DNA of 64,000 bases from Alphaproteobacteria bacterium (GCA_028284045.1 JANQSN010000043.1:1-64000); one strand, 5' to 3'. Shown: positions 25,133 to 34,832, counted from the first letter of the stretch. Numbers and translations: made by a program. Notes: generated from the letters alone by a model not told the origin.

Positions 25133-26353
25133 TCACCGCCGCTTCAGCGCCTCCAGCGCCTCCACCACTTTGCGCGACTGGTCGGCCATGCGCCGATAGG
25201 CCTCGATGGTGCTTTGCCGGTCGCCGCTGTGGAACCGCCGCGTCAACGCCCGGCTGTGCGGATGGACCTGGCGGTGCGGTTCGTCGAGCCGCGCGGAGGC
25301 GGGGAGGCGGCGGGCATCCTCCTCAGCGGTGCCGGACAAGTGGCCGAGCCGGGACGAGTGGCGCTCGACCCGTGTCGCCTCGCCCATCGTCTCCTCGCGG
25401 GCCAGCCGCTCCTTCCAGTGAAGATGGTCCCGCTGGGCGATCTCCAGGACCGCGTCGGAGAGATCTTGTCCGAGTACCTTGTTTTCCCGCTGGGTTCCGA
25501 TGTCGGTCGAGCGCGTGGCTTGGTCCGGGAGCGCCGTCCGCTCGGTGGCGGCGGCGGTGGGGGCGCCGCCGAGACGGGGGGTGGCGGCGGCGATGCCCGC
25601 GGCGATTTGGCGGATGGCTTCGCCGACGCCTGTCATGCCGGCGCGTCCCTGGGAGAGGGCATGCCCGGTCTGCTCGATCGCGGCATGCATCGCCTGGACG
25701 GCGTCGCCGGCCCGGGTGAGCTGGGAGCGGATCGCCTCGGTGGCGATGGCGGACTGCTCGGCGATCGTCCGAACCTCGCCGGCCAGTTCGGCGAAGCCCG
25801 TGCCGGCCGCGCCGGCCCGGCTGGCCTCCACGGTCGCGTCCAGCGCCAGCAGGTTGGTTTGCTCGGCGATGGTGCCGATCGCTTCCAGCACCTGGGTGAT
25901 GTCGTTGAAGGTGCCGGACACGCGGCCGACCGCATCGGTCGTCGTCGCCATCGCCGCGGCAATGTGGTCCATCGTGGCGACCGCGCCGCCGACCCGCGCC
26001 AGGCCGTCGCGGGCGACCGCCTCAGCGGCTGCGCCGAGGGCGTCAGGGGCCGCTAGGGCCTGGGTCGTCTGGGCGATCTCTTCGCCGTCGGCGAAGTAGA
26101 GGGCGGCCATGGTCTCGCTGGGCTGCCGGCTGAGCAGGACGATGCGTCCCAGGCCGTCATGGGCGGTGCGATCGATCTGCTCGCCCAGGTCGAGCAGGGT
26201 GCGGGCGACGGTGCGGTCGCCCTCTTCCACCGCCAGCGGCTGGCGCAGGCAGAGCGCTTCGAGATGGGCGACCATGGTGCCGTGATCGATCCCCGGTTCG
26301 GGCGCCGGGCTGGCGGTATCGGCAATGGCGGATGCGGGGCGGTGGTACAGCAT
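25133..26353 (-). CDS. Degenerate paralogue of the soluble CZB chemoreceptor
   Basis: A protein of about 406 aa, clearly a duplicate of 23448-24818 but decaying while still open. The signalling tip has changed from [13 protein letters not shown]...GKGFAVVA to [13 protein letters not shown]...GTGFAELA. About 20 residues are lost near residue 90 and about 25 before the CZB region. In CZB the zinc Cys (HHQCRLGRW) has become Ser (RHSSRLGHL) and the Trp is lost, although the His residues remain. Zinc binding and receptor-array packing are therefore probably impaired. The ATG at 26353 is used; a TTG at 26359 aligns with the paralogue's ATG. It is divergent from the HBM receptor at 26732. Confidence 0.8.
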   Translation of the reverse strand: MLYHRPASAIADTASPAPEPGIDHGTMVAHLEALCLRQPLAVEEGDRTVARTLLDLGEQIDRTAHDGLGRIVLLSRQPSETMAALYFADGEEIAQTTQALAAPDALGAAAEAVARDGLARVGGAVATMDHIAAAMATTTDAVGRVSGTFNDITQVLEAIGTIAEQTNLLALDATVEASRAGAAGTGFAELAGEVRTIAEQSAIATEAIRSQLTRAGDAVQAMHAAIEQTGHALSQGRAGMTGVGEAIRQIAAGIAAATPRLGGAPTAAATERTALPDQATRSTDIGTQRENKVLGQDLSDAVLEIAQRDHLHWKERLAREETMGEATRVERHSSRLGHLSGTAEEDARRLPASARLDEPHRQVHPHSRALTRRFHSGDRQSTIEAYRRMADQSRKVVEALEALKRR

Positions 26354-26484
26354 CGGCAATTGCTCCTGATCTGAAAGGTGTTCGGATTGCGAAAGTGTCG
26401 GGTTGCAGGGCGTTCGTTGTCGGCGAGAGAGTGCCTGTTTGGTTGATCTCGGATCTCGAAGCGATTGAGTGTGCCGACGACTCA

Positions 26485-26499
26485 TTAACCAAATCTTAC
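26485..26499 (+). promoter_or_regulatory. CtrA-like site upstream of the degenerate CZB receptor, copy 2
   Basis: The same TTAA-CCAAATC-TTAC sequence as at 24944-24958, about 132 nt before the gene start and within the same conserved upstream block. Duplication of receptor plus promoter explains the pairing. The remaining divergent gap to 26731 (26500-26731) is AT-rich and includes GTTAACGGCTGGTAAC at 26648-26663, an imperfect dyad that may serve the receptor at 26732. No gene is visible there. Confidence 0.5.
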
Positions 26500-26731
26500 G
26501 GCGACTCTAAATTGGCGCGATTCGGAAATGGATCGATTTCCATGGTCCTGTGATGTTGGTCTCTAATAAAGAGATTGGGTGCAGGTGGGGCTCTCAAATA
26601 ATTAGCGGATCTCTCGGTAATTCAGTGTGCAACTCATCTTAGGAGAGCGTTAACGGCTGGTAACACATTATCGCTCTACTGCCGCGGCGCCGGCTGCCGC
26701 GCGGGCAGACGTTGGTCGTGAGGAGATACGC

Positions 26732-28747
26732 ATGTCGATGTTCACGCGCCTTCGCATAGGTGCCCGGATCGGCCTCGGCTTCGGTGCGGTGCTGGCGCTG
26801 CTGATCGTCGCAAGCGCCGTCTCCTACGTCTCGCTGCACGGCGCCCGGGACAACTTCACCACCTATCGGGAGTTAGCCCGCTCGGCGAACGCCGTGGCGC
26901 GGGTGCAGGCGAACATGCTGATGACCCGGATGAACGCCAAGGACTTCATCATCCGCGGCACGCCGGAGGAGGCCGAAGAGGTCCGCCATTACGAGGAGCG
27001 CACGCAGCACCTGATCGCCGAGGCCTTGGCCGTGATCAGCGATCCGCATGGGCAGGAGCTGTTGCGTCAGATCGACGACGACATCGTCGACTACACGGGT
27101 CGGTTCGAGGAAGTCGTTCATCTGCAAGAACAAAGGAACGAACTGGTCTTCGATCGCCTGAACGTCCTCGGCCCGCAGGTCGAAGAGAAGCTCACCGAGC
27201 TGATGGAGCGTTCATTCAACGCAGATGACGGGCTCGCTGCCCGGTATGCCAGCCGCGTACTGCGCCACCTGCTGCTGGGGCGCATTCATGTCATGTACTT
27301 CCTGCAGTACAACGACGAGGCGTCGTACGATCGGGTGAACGCCGAATTCGCCGAACTCGACAGCGCGGCGGCCAGCTTGGTCTCCGCCCTTCAGAATGTG
27401 CAGCGCCGGCAACTGGCAACGGAGATCGTCGACCTGGTCGGTCAATATGAGACCACCTTCGAAGAGATCCGCTCCCTGATCGTTGCCCGCAACACATTGA
27501 TTACCGAGGAACTCGACCGTATCGGCCCGCACGTGGCCGCCATCGTGGAAGAGTTCAAGCTGGACGTGAAGGCGCGCCAGGACGAACTCGGCCCGCGGGC
27601 CGTCGCCGCGCTGGACGAGGCGGTGACGACCGCGCTCGCCGTCTCCGGCGTCGCGCTGCTGGTCGGTATCGCCGGCGCGCTTGCGATCAGCCGGGGGATC
27701 TCGCGGCCCGTGATGCGGATGACGCGCGCCATGGGCGAGCTGGCCAAGGGCAACACGTCCATCGAGGTGCCCGCCCGCGGCCGGCGCGACGAGGTCGGCG
27801 AGATGGCGGGCGCCGTCCAGGTGTTCAAGGAGAACGCGCTGGCGGTGGAGCGCATGCACGAGGAGCAGCAGGCCGCCGTGGACCGGGCGAACCGCGACAA
27901 GGCCGCGGCGATGCACCGGTTGGCCGACGACTTCGAGGCGCGTATCGGCCATGTCGTCCAGGCCGTCTCCGCCTCGGCGACGGAGCTGCAGGCGACCGCC
28001 CAGTCCATGTCCGCGGTGGCGGAGCACACCTCCGATCAGGCGACGACGGTGGCGGCGGCATCGGAGCAGGCCACCACCAATGTCGAGTCGGTCGCATCGG
28101 CCGCCACGCAGCTCGGCGCCTCTATCGGCGAGATCCGCGACCAGGTCCAGCGCCAGTCCGACATGGCGGCCAAGGCGGCGGAGGCGGCATCCTCCGCCAA
28201 CCAGCAGATCGAGAACCTCGCCGATCGCGCCGACAGCATCGGGGAGGTGGTGGGCCTGATCACCTCCATCGCCGAGCAGACCAATCTGCTCGCGCTGAAC
28301 GCCACCATCGAGGCGGCGCGGGCCGGCGATGCCGGCAAGGGCTTCGCGGTGGTCGCCTCGGAGGTGAAGAGCCTCGCCAACCAGACCGCCCGTGCCACCG
28401 AAGAGATCGCCGCCCAGATCGGCTCGGTGCAGGCGCAGACCGGATCGTCCGTCGACAGCATCCGGCTGATAAACGAGACCATCGTCGCGATGAAGGAGAT
28501 CGCCGCGACCGTGGCCTCGGCCATCGAGGCGCAGAATGCCGCCACCCAGGAGATCGGCCGCAACGCGCAGGAGGCATCCGGCGGGACGAACCGCGTCACC
28601 GGTGCGATCGGCGGCGTGACCCAAGCGGCCGGCGAGACCGGCCAAGGTGCGGCGGAGGTCCTCGGCGCGGCAAGCCAGCTCTCCCAACAGGCGGAGGGGC
28701 TGTCGAAGGCCGTCGGCGGTTTCATCGAGCAGGTGCGCACCGGCTGA
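26732..28747 (+). CDS. Methyl-accepting chemotaxis protein with HBM sensor domain (copy 1)
   Basis: A 671-aa transmembrane chemoreceptor. TM1 is at about 13-32 ([20 protein letters not shown]). A helical bimodular (HBM) periplasmic sensor covers about 35-290 ([31 protein letters not shown]). TM2 is at about 300-320. HAMP follows with [19 protein letters not shown] and [14 protein letters not shown]. The MCP signalling domain has its tip at [23 protein letters not shown] domains in other bacteria bind small organic acids such as TCA intermediates; the ligand here is unknown. No cheA, cheW or cheR genes are adjacent, so it feeds a system encoded elsewhere. Confidence 0.95.
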   Translation: MSMFTRLRIGARIGLGFGAVLALLIVASAVSYVSLHGARDNFTTYRELARSANAVARVQANMLMTRMNAKDFIIRGTPEEAEEVRHYEERTQHLIAEALAVISDPHGQELLRQIDDDIVDYTGRFEEVVHLQEQRNELVFDRLNVLGPQVEEKLTELMERSFNADDGLAARYASRVLRHLLLGRIHVMYFLQYNDEASYDRVNAEFAELDSAAASLVSALQNVQRRQLATEIVDLVGQYETTFEEIRSLIVARNTLITEELDRIGPHVAAIVEEFKLDVKARQDELGPRAVAALDEAVTTALAVSGVALLVGIAGALAISRGISRPVMRMTRAMGELAKGNTSIEVPARGRRDEVGEMAGAVQVFKENALAVERMHEEQQAAVDRANRDKAAAMHRLADDFEARIGHVVQAVSASATELQATAQSMSAVAEHTSDQATTVAAASEQATTNVESVASAATQLGASIGEIRDQVQRQSDMAAKAAEAASSANQQIENLADRADSIGEVVGLITSIAEQTNLLALNATIEAARAGDAGKGFAVVASEVKSLANQTARATEEIAAQIGSVQAQTGSSVDSIRLINETIVAMKEIAATVASAIEAQNAATQEIGRNAQEASGGTNRVTGAIGGVTQAAGETGQGAAEVLGAASQLSQQAEGLSKAVGGFIEQVRTG

Positions 28748-29315
28748 TCGAGCCCGCGGGTCGTCGACCCGCGGGACGTCGACCCGCCGGGTCGACGTCC
28801 GTCCTACGCCGACTGCCAGCGTCGTCGCGGCGACCGCGGCACTGGTCGCCCGCACGGGGCGGCCGCCGCATCGGTGCCTTCCGGCAACATTCCCCCAAGC
28901 TATTCACCGGCGTCGGACGATGCAGGTCGGATCGTCGCCAACCCTGCGCCGAGCCGGCTCGCCGGCGCGGTCGGGCTTCATCGACACCCATCGGACCCGG
29001 TGACTTCAAGAGTCAACATGTTCATTCAAAATATTTGTTTTGAATGCAGTTTCCAAGAAAACGTATACATTCCATAGGTTTTAATATTATAGAATTAGGC
29101 TCGAATCAAAAGTGAGAAATTATTGTCAGCATAGAGTCAAAGAGTTAAATTGCAATACAATTTGGTATCGAAATTTTGTAATTTACGCAGTAAATGGCAA
29201 TTGGATTGATTTAGAATGTGAAAATTTTAGTTGGATCTTAAGAATCTCCGACTGATGATTTGCTCAGCGAGATGCTGCCGACTCGGCGTCATCTCAATCA
29301 TATCGTGAGGATAAG
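28748..29315. other. 568-nt intergenic region with overlapping palindromes and an AT-rich island
   Basis: The first part (28753-28800) holds two overlapping perfect palindromes, listed separately. From about 29000 to 29270 the composition drops to strongly AT-rich in an otherwise very GC-rich window. It contains TTTTAATATTATAGAATT-like stretches and the dyad ATTTAC-GCA-GTAAAT at 29181-29195. No convincing coding frame is present. GTGAGGATAAG before 29316 supplies the ribosome-binding site of the next receptor. Promoter/operator or acquired DNA are the likely explanations. Confidence 0.6.
28753..28800 (+). terminator. Two overlapping perfect hairpins after the HBM receptor gene
   Basis: Hairpin 1: CCCGCGGGTCG (28753-28763) with CGACCCGCGGG (28765-28775). 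Hairpin 2: GGACGTCGACCCG (28774-28786) with CGGGTCGACGTCC (28788-28800). The centres have only one unpaired base in DNA, so in RNA the loops would open by a few pairs. They begin 6 nt after the stop codon, with no T-run. Internal cross-pairing also makes the two arms able to pair in other combinations. Confidence 0.55.
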
Positions 29316-31334
29316 ATGATGCTGGCGCTCTCTCGACTCCGGATTGGGGCAAGAATTTGGGTTGGATTCGGTGCTGTTTTGGCATTGCTGGTCATAGCAA
29401 GCAGCGTCTCCTATTTCTCGTTGACGGGCGCACGCGAGAATTTCACGACCTATCGCGAGTTGGCGCGGTCGGCGAACGCGGTCGGTCGCGTGCAAGCGAA
29501 CATGCTGATGACACGGATGAGCGTGAAGGACTTCATCATTCGTGGCACGCCCGAGAAAGCCGAAGAGGTACGGCACTATGCCGATCTTACGCGGGCGTTG
29601 ATCGGTGAGGCGCTGACGATCGTCAGCGACCGCGATCAGCGGGCTCTTCTGGAGGAGGTCGACGGCAACGTCGGCGACTACGAGGCGATCTTCACCCAGG
29701 TCAGGACGCTTCAGGACCGGCGCACGGAGATCGTCCACGGGCAGCTGAACCAACTCGGCCCACAGATCGAACGGTCGCTGACCGAGATCATGGAGAGCGC
29801 CTTTCGCGACGACGATGCCCAGGCGGCTGTCTACGCCGGTCGGGTCTTGCGCCATCTGCTGCTGGGGCGGCTCTACGTCATGCGCTTCCTGGTCGACAAT
29901 GATGAGGCGTCCCACGAGCGGGTGCTGAGCGAGTTCGACGGTCTGGAGGCGGCGGCCGCCACCCTGCTGGGGAGCCTTCAGGACCTCGGCCGGCAACGCC
30001 TTGCCAGCGACGTGCAGGACATGGTCGCGGACTACCGCGCCTCCTTCGACGAGGTCCATCGGACCATCTTGGAGCGGAACGCCCTGATCACCGACGGGCT
30101 CGATCGCCTCGGTCCGGCGGTGGCGACCGTCGTGGAGGATTTCAAGCTGGCGGTGAAGGGCGAGCAGGACGAGCTGGGTCCGCGCGCCGTCGCGGCGATG
30201 CGGGATGCGGTGATGACGGCGCTCGGCGTCTCCGGCTTCGCGCTGCTGGTCGGGGCGGTCGCCGCCTTCGTCATCGGCCGCGGCATCTCCCGCCCGGTGA
30301 TCCGGATGACCCAGGCCATGGCCGAGCTGGCCAAGGGCAATACCGGCGTCGAGGTGCCGGCCCGCGAGCGCCGGGACGAGGTCGGCGAAATGGCCGCTGC
30401 CGTCCAGGTGTTCAAGGAGAACGCGCTGGCCGTGGAGCGGCTGCGCAAAGAGCAGGAGATCGCCGAGAAGAAGGCCGAAGCGGAGAAGGCAGCCGCCATG
30501 CGCCGGCTGGCCGACGACTTCGAGGCCCGCATCGGCCATGTCGTCCAGGCGGTGACCAGCTCGGCGACGGAGATGCAGTCGACCGCGCAGTCGATGTCGG
30601 CGATTGCCGAGGAGACGTCGAACCAGGCGACGACCGTGGCCGCAGCGTCGGGCCAGGCGACGGCGAATGTCGAGACCGTGGCGTCGGCCGCCACGGAACT
30701 CGGGGCGTCGATCGGCGAGATCAGCGAGCAGGTGCAGCGTCAGGCCGGCATGGCGGCCAAGGCCGCGGATGCCGCGCAGTCCGCCACCGATCAGATGCAG
30801 AGCCTGGCGGAGCGCGCCGACAGCATCGGTCAGGTCATCGGTTTGATCACATCGATCGCCGAGCAGACCAATCTTCTGGCGCTCAACGCGACCATCGAGG
30901 CGGCGCGTGCCGGCGATGCGGGCAAGGGCTTCGCCGTCGTCGCCTCGGAGGTGAAGAACCTGGCCAGCCAGACCGCGCGGGCGACGGAGGAGATCGCCGA
31001 ACAGATCGGATCGGTGCAGGCGCAGACCGGCGCCTCCGTCGACAGCATTCGCCTGATCAACGAGACGATCGCTGCGATGAAGGAGATCGCCGCCACCGTC
31101 GCCGCCGCGATCGAAGAGCAGAACGCGGCCACCCATGAAATCGGGCGCAACGCGCAGGAAGCCTCCGGCGGCACGCACCAGGTCTCCGACGCCATTACCG
31201 GCGTCACCCAGGCGGCCGCCGAGACCGGTCAGGGGGCCGGCGACGTGCTCGACGCCGCGCGGCAGTTGTCGGAGCAGGCGGAGGGCTTGTCGACGGCCGT
31301 GGGCGGGTTCATCGAACAGGTCCGTGCCGGCTGA
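29316..31334 (+). CDS. Methyl-accepting chemotaxis protein with HBM sensor domain (copy 2)
   Basis: A 672-aa tandem paralogue of 26732-28747, similar along its whole length. TM1 is near 10-30 ([17 protein letters not shown]), followed by the HBM sensor ([31 protein letters not shown]) and TM2 near 300-322. HAMP ([19 protein letters not shown]) and the signalling tip [20 protein letters not shown] follow. The HBM half differs more than the signalling half, consistent with ligand divergence after duplication. The first 60 codons are noticeably less GC-rich than the rest, continuing the AT-rich island upstream. Confidence 0.95.
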   Translation: MMLALSRLRIGARIWVGFGAVLALLVIASSVSYFSLTGARENFTTYRELARSANAVGRVQANMLMTRMSVKDFIIRGTPEKAEEVRHYADLTRALIGEALTIVSDRDQRALLEEVDGNVGDYEAIFTQVRTLQDRRTEIVHGQLNQLGPQIERSLTEIMESAFRDDDAQAAVYAGRVLRHLLLGRLYVMRFLVDNDEASHERVLSEFDGLEAAAATLLGSLQDLGRQRLASDVQDMVADYRASFDEVHRTILERNALITDGLDRLGPAVATVVEDFKLAVKGEQDELGPRAVAAMRDAVMTALGVSGFALLVGAVAAFVIGRGISRPVIRMTQAMAELAKGNTGVEVPARERRDEVGEMAAAVQVFKENALAVERLRKEQEIAEKKAEAEKAAAMRRLADDFEARIGHVVQAVTSSATEMQSTAQSMSAIAEETSNQATTVAAASGQATANVETVASAATELGASIGEISEQVQRQAGMAAKAADAAQSATDQMQSLAERADSIGQVIGLITSIAEQTNLLALNATIEAARAGDAGKGFAVVASEVKNLASQTARATEEIAEQIGSVQAQTGASVDSIRLINETIAAMKEIAATVAAAIEEQNAATHEIGRNAQEASGGTHQVSDAITGVTQAAAETGQGAGDVLDAARQLSEQAEGLSTAVGGFIEQVRAG

Positions 31335-31365
31335 TCAAGCCGGCTGATCGACGGGCGCGCGCCGG

Positions 31366-32898
31366 CTACCGTCGCAGCGTCGTCGCGGCGATCACGGCCC
31401 CGGTCGCCATCACGGTGGCGGACACCGCCATCACCACCGTAAAGGCCGTCGCCGCCGCGTCGCGAACCGCGGCGGCGGTAGCCGCATCGGCACCGTCGGG
31501 CAGGGCGGCCCCCAGCTTCTGGACGGCGTCGCCCAGCTCCGCGGCCAGCGGTTGGGGCAAGGCCGCCTGGAAGGTCCAGGTGGCCAGCGCGCCCAGCATC
31601 GCCACTGCCAGCAGCACGGCCAGACGCGCGGCGGCATTGTTGATGCCCGACGCGATGCCGATCTCCGTCGACGGCACGCAGGCCATCACCGTCGTGGTCA
31701 GCGGTGCCACCACCAGCATCATGCCGATGCCCAGCACCAGCACGCCGGGGAACAGGGACCGCCAATAGCCGCCGTCGATCTCCGCGACCGCCAGCATCGC
31801 CACCCCGGCGGCGGCGATCAGCGGGCCGGCGGTCAGCAGCCGGCGCGCGCCCCAGCGCGGCGCCAGGCCCCCGGCGAAGCGCGAGCCCAGGCCGATCGCC
31901 AGGATGAACGGCAGCATGGCCGAGCCGGCCTCCAGCGCGCTGTACCCCGCATCGGTGATGAGATGCAGCGGCAGGAAGAAGAAGACGGCGCCGAGGCCGA
32001 AATAGACGGCGAGCGTCAAGGCGTTGGCCCCGGCGAAGGCGCGGTCGGCGAACAGCATCATCGGCAACATGGGATTGGCGATCCGCGTCTCGAACGCCAC
32101 GAAGGCGACGGCGAGCGCGAGGCCGCCGATGCCTGCGCCGATGACCATCGGATGGCCGAAGCCGAGCCGGCCGCCTTCCACCAGCGCCAGCACGAGCGCA
32201 AACAGCGCCAGGCTGATCAGCACCGCGCCGGTCCAGTCCAGCCGGGCATGCCGGCGTCCGGCCGCACCGTCCCCGTTGCCGGCCAGCCGGGGGACGGCGG
32301 CGAAGGTGGCGACCAAGGTCGCCGCCGCCAGCGGCAGGTTGATGTAGAAGATCCAGCGCCAGCTTGCGTGCTCGATCAGCCAGCCGCCGGCCAGCGGCGC
32401 CAGCGCCACCGACAGGGCCGACGCCGCCGACCAGGTGCCGATGGCGCGGCCGCGCGCCTCACCGGCGAAGCAATCGGTCAGGATCGCCAGCGACCCGGGC
32501 ACCAGCAGCGCGGAGCCCACGCCCTTGACGGCGCGGGCGGCCAACAGCATCTCCAACGAGGTGGCGGCGCCGCAGGCGGCCGACGCGGCGGCGAACAGGA
32601 CGACGCCGGCTGCGAACACCGCGCGTCGCCCATAGACGTCGCCGAGCCGCCCAGCGACCAGCAACAGGGCCACCAACGGCAACAGATAGCCGTCGATGAT
32701 CCATTGCAGGCCGGCGACGTCGGCGTCGAACTGGTCGCGCAACGCCGGCAGGGCGACGTTGACGATGGTGCCGTCGACGAACGCCATGGTCGAGCCGAGG
32801 ATGGTCGCCGTCAGCACCAGGGCGGCGGCCCTGGGCGTCAGCGCGGCGGTAATCGGCGGCGCATCCGGGACGCGTGCGGGGCGGGGCGTGTCGGCCAT
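31366..32898 (-). CDS. MFS transporter, DHA2 (EmrB/QacA) family, 14 helices
   Basis: A 510-aa inner-membrane drug:H+ antiporter-like protein. Motif D1 FVDGTIVNVALPAL lies in helix 1, GRLGDVYGRRAVF is the MFS motif A between helices 2 and 3, and about fourteen hydrophobic helices follow. Efflux of drugs or metabolites is the family role. No membrane-fusion (EmrA-like) partner or TetR regulator is adjacent. It is convergent with the HBM receptor at 29316-31334. Confidence 0.92.
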   Translation of the reverse strand: MADTPRPARVPDAPPITAALTPRAAALVLTATILGSTMAFVDGTIVNVALPALRDQFDADVAGLQWIIDGYLLPLVALLLVAGRLGDVYGRRAVFAAGVVLFAAASAACGAATSLEMLLAARAVKGVGSALLVPGSLAILTDCFAGEARGRAIGTWSAASALSVALAPLAGGWLIEHASWRWIFYINLPLAAATLVATFAAVPRLAGNGDGAAGRRHARLDWTGAVLISLALFALVLALVEGGRLGFGHPMVIGAGIGGLALAVAFVAFETRIANPMLPMMLFADRAFAGANALTLAVYFGLGAVFFFLPLHLITDAGYSALEAGSAMLPFILAIGLGSRFAGGLAPRWGARRLLTAGPLIAAAGVAMLAVAEIDGGYWRSLFPGVLVLGIGMMLVVAPLTTTVMACVPSTEIGIASGINNAAARLAVLLAVAMLGALATWTFQAALPQPLAAELGDAVQKLGAALPDGADAATAAAVRDAAATAFTVVMAVSATVMATGAVIAATTLRR

Positions 32899-33004
32899 GC
32901 CCGCTTATAGCGCACAGCCGTCGGCTTGACCCGTATCTTGCAGTGCAACATGATCGCCGGCGGTCGGCACCGCCGTCCGCTACCGGAGGTCGAGGGAATC
33001 CGTC

Positions 33005-33658
33005 ATGCCGCTGTCACCGCCCACCGGGCGCACGATGATTCACAATCGGGCGATCGAATGCACCGGCTACCGGCGCGAGGATGGCCTGTGGGACATCGAA
33101 GGCACGCTGACGGACGTCAAGAGCTATGCCTTCCTCAACGCCCATCGCGGCACCGTGGTGCCGGGCGACCCGCTGCACGGCATGGCGCTGCGCCTGACCG
33201 TCGACGACAAGCTGGTGATCCGCGATGCGGAGGCCGCGTCGGACAAGGTGCCCTACGAGATGTGCCCGGCCATCACGCCGGCCTTCAAGAAGCTGGTCGG
33301 GCTGACCATCGGCCCCGGCTTCCGCGGGCAGGTGAAGACCCGGCTGGGCGGCATCCAGGGCTGCACCCATCTGGTGGAGCTGCTGTGGCCGCTGGCCACC
33401 ACGGCCTTCCAGACCGTCTACCCCGTCCTGGCACGCGAGACCGGTGAGCTGCCGACCGGCGACGGCCGGGCCGCGCGGGCCCGGCCGAAGGTCCTCAACA
33501 CCTGTCACGTCTATGCCAGCGACAGCGAGGTGGTGCGCCGGTTCTGGCCCGACTACTACACCGGCGACCGGCCCGGGGCGGTGTCCCGAGACGCCGCCGA
33601 CGACCGGCCCGGGGCGGGAGAGCCCCGGGACCAGCCGCTGGTGGCCGGACCAGCCTAG
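33005..33658 (+). CDS. DUF2889 domain-containing protein
   Basis: A 217-aa soluble protein. It matches the DUF2889 pattern: IHNRAIECTGYRREDGLWDIEGTLTD at the N-terminus (shown here in pieces: IHNRAIECTGYRR, then DGLWDIEGTLTD), MALRLTVDD, and GCTHLVELLWPLATTAFQ. The GC-x-H-x3-L and Cys/His residues suggest metal or cofactor binding, but no activity is known to me. The tail after about residue 195 is Pro/Gly/Asp-rich and unlike the family. It is convergent with the iron-binding protein gene, with only 11 nt between them. Confidence 0.8.
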   Translation: MPLSPPTGRTMIHNRAIECTGYRREDGLWDIEGTLTDVKSYAFLNAHRGTVVPGDPLHGMALRLTVDDKLVIRDAEAASDKVPYEMCPAITPAFKKLVGLTIGPGFRGQVKTRLGGIQGCTHLVELLWPLATTAFQTVYPVLARETGELPTGDGRAARARPKVLNTCHVYASDSEVVRRFWPDYYTGDRPGAVSRDAADDRPGAGEPRDQPLVAGPA

Positions 33659-33669
33659 ACCCGAGCCGG

Positions 33670-34716
33670 TTACTCCCAGCCGGCGCGGTCGGCGATCTGC
33701 ACGGCAGTCGGGTTGTTCGCGCCGATCTCGCCGATCACATCAAGGCCCAGGCTGTCCTCGACGAAGTCGCCGAAGCCGGCGATCGGACCGGAGACCGCCA
33801 CCGACTCCACGACCGGGTACTCGTTGTTGCCTTCCGCGAACAGCGTCTGCGCGCTGTCGGAGGCGAGATACTCCAGGAACGCCACCGCACCCTCGGCGTT
33901 CGGCGCGTTGGCCAGCACGCCCGCGCCGGAGATGTTCACATGCGTGCCCCGATCGTCCTGGTTGGGGAAGACGATGCCGATCTGCTCGCCGATCGCCACG
34001 CGCTCCGGATCGTCCGACGCCAGGAGACGGCCGACATAGTAGGTGTTGACGATCGCGACCGGGCATTCGCCGGCGGCGACGGCCTCGATCTGGGCGGTGT
34101 CGTTGCCCTCCGGCGGACGGGCGAGGTTGGCGACCAGACCGGCCGTCCACTCTTCGGCCGCCTCTTCGCCATGCGCGGAGATGATCGAGCCCAGCAGCGA
34201 CTGGCTGTAGATGTTGCTGGACGAGCGGGTGCACACCAGGCCCTCATAGGCCGGATCGGCGAGATCCTCGTAGGTGTCCAGACCCTCCGGCGTGCCGTCG
34301 GCGACGTTGTAGACGATGACGCGGGCGCGCTTGGACAGGCCGAACCAGTGGCCGTCGGGATGGCGCAGGTACTCCGGCACCCGCTCTTCCAGGACATCGC
34401 TGTCGACCGGCTGGAACAGGCCGGCATTGTCGGCCCGCCAGAGGCGCCCGGCGTCGACGGTGATCAGCACGTCGGCGGGGCTGTTGGCGCCCTCGGCGAC
34501 CAGCCGCTCGATCAACTCGTCGCCGCTGCCTTCGATCAGATTGATGGCGATGCCCGTCTGCTCGGTGAAGGTGTCGTAGAGCGCCTGGTCGGTGTCGTAG
34601 TGGCGCGAGGAATAGACATTGATCTCCTGCGCCCCGGCGGCGAAGGCGGTGAAGGACAGGGCGGCGGCGGCGATGCCCGCACCGGAGAGGCGGGCAGCAG
34701 ATCGGGTTGCGGTCAT
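33670..34716 (-). CDS. Periplasmic Fe(3+)-binding protein (FbpA/AfuA-like)
   Basis: A 348-aa ABC substrate-binding protein with a signal peptide (residues 1-29, AALSFTAFAAGAQ). The mature N-terminus EINVYSSRHYDTDQALYDTF and the late VNTYYVGRLL, whose adjacent tyrosines ligate ferric iron, define the ferric-ion-binding FbpA/Idi family. No permease or ATPase gene is next to it, so its transporter must be encoded elsewhere. Two dyads resembling Fur operators lie upstream (34770-34796 and 34816-34832), consistent with iron-repressed expression (inference). Confidence 0.92.
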   Translation of the reverse strand: MTATRSAARLSGAGIAAAALSFTAFAAGAQEINVYSSRHYDTDQALYDTFTEQTGIAINLIEGSGDELIERLVAEGANSPADVLITVDAGRLWRADNAGLFQPVDSDVLEERVPEYLRHPDGHWFGLSKRARVIVYNVADGTPEGLDTYEDLADPAYEGLVCTRSSSNIYSQSLLGSIISAHGEEAAEEWTAGLVANLARPPEGNDTAQIEAVAAGECPVAIVNTYYVGRLLASDDPERVAIGEQIGIVFPNQDDRGTHVNISGAGVLANAPNAEGAVAFLEYLASDSAQTLFAEGNNEYPVVESVAVSGPIAGFGDFVEDSLGLDVIGEIGANNPTAVQIADRAGWE

Positions 34717-34769
34717 CGGACAAGCTCACTTGTGTGGCGGGGGGACGGCGCGCAGGGCCGCGAGAGTTG

Positions 34770-34796
34770 TGCAAGTGCGAGTCATTCGCAGGTGCA
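34770..34796 (-). promoter_or_regulatory. Candidate Fur operator 1 upstream of the ferric-iron binding protein
   Basis: TGCAAGTGCGA and TCGCAGGTGCA are inverted arms (9 of 11 positions complementary) around GTCAT, 54 nt before the start codon. On the minus strand the core reads TGCGAATGACTCGCA, close to the TGC-nAATnATTnGCA-type Fur sites of alphaproteobacteria. This is a match by eye only. Confidence 0.5.
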
Positions 34797-34815
34797 GGCG
34801 CCGGGCATCCTACCA

Positions 34816-34832
34816 GCGAATTCTGAGAATGC
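34816..34832 (-). promoter_or_regulatory. Candidate Fur operator 2
   Basis: ATTCT-G-AGAAT is a perfect dyad within GCGAATTCTGAGAATGC. It lies 20 bp beyond operator 1, between the divergent iron-binding protein and threonine aldolase genes. The spacing fits tandem Fur dimers. It could alternatively belong to the promoter of the plus-strand gene. Confidence 0.4.

Noticed and set aside
26648-26663. Full CtrA box before the HBM receptor at 26732
   Set aside because: TTAAC and GTAAC half-sites are present, but the spacing is one base off the TTAA-N7-TTAAC rule; noted only as an imperfect dyad.
28874-29077. Small frame of 67 codons in the gap between the HBM receptors
   Set aside because: No ribosome-binding site, no recognisable sequence, and the composition changes midway from GC-rich to AT-rich.
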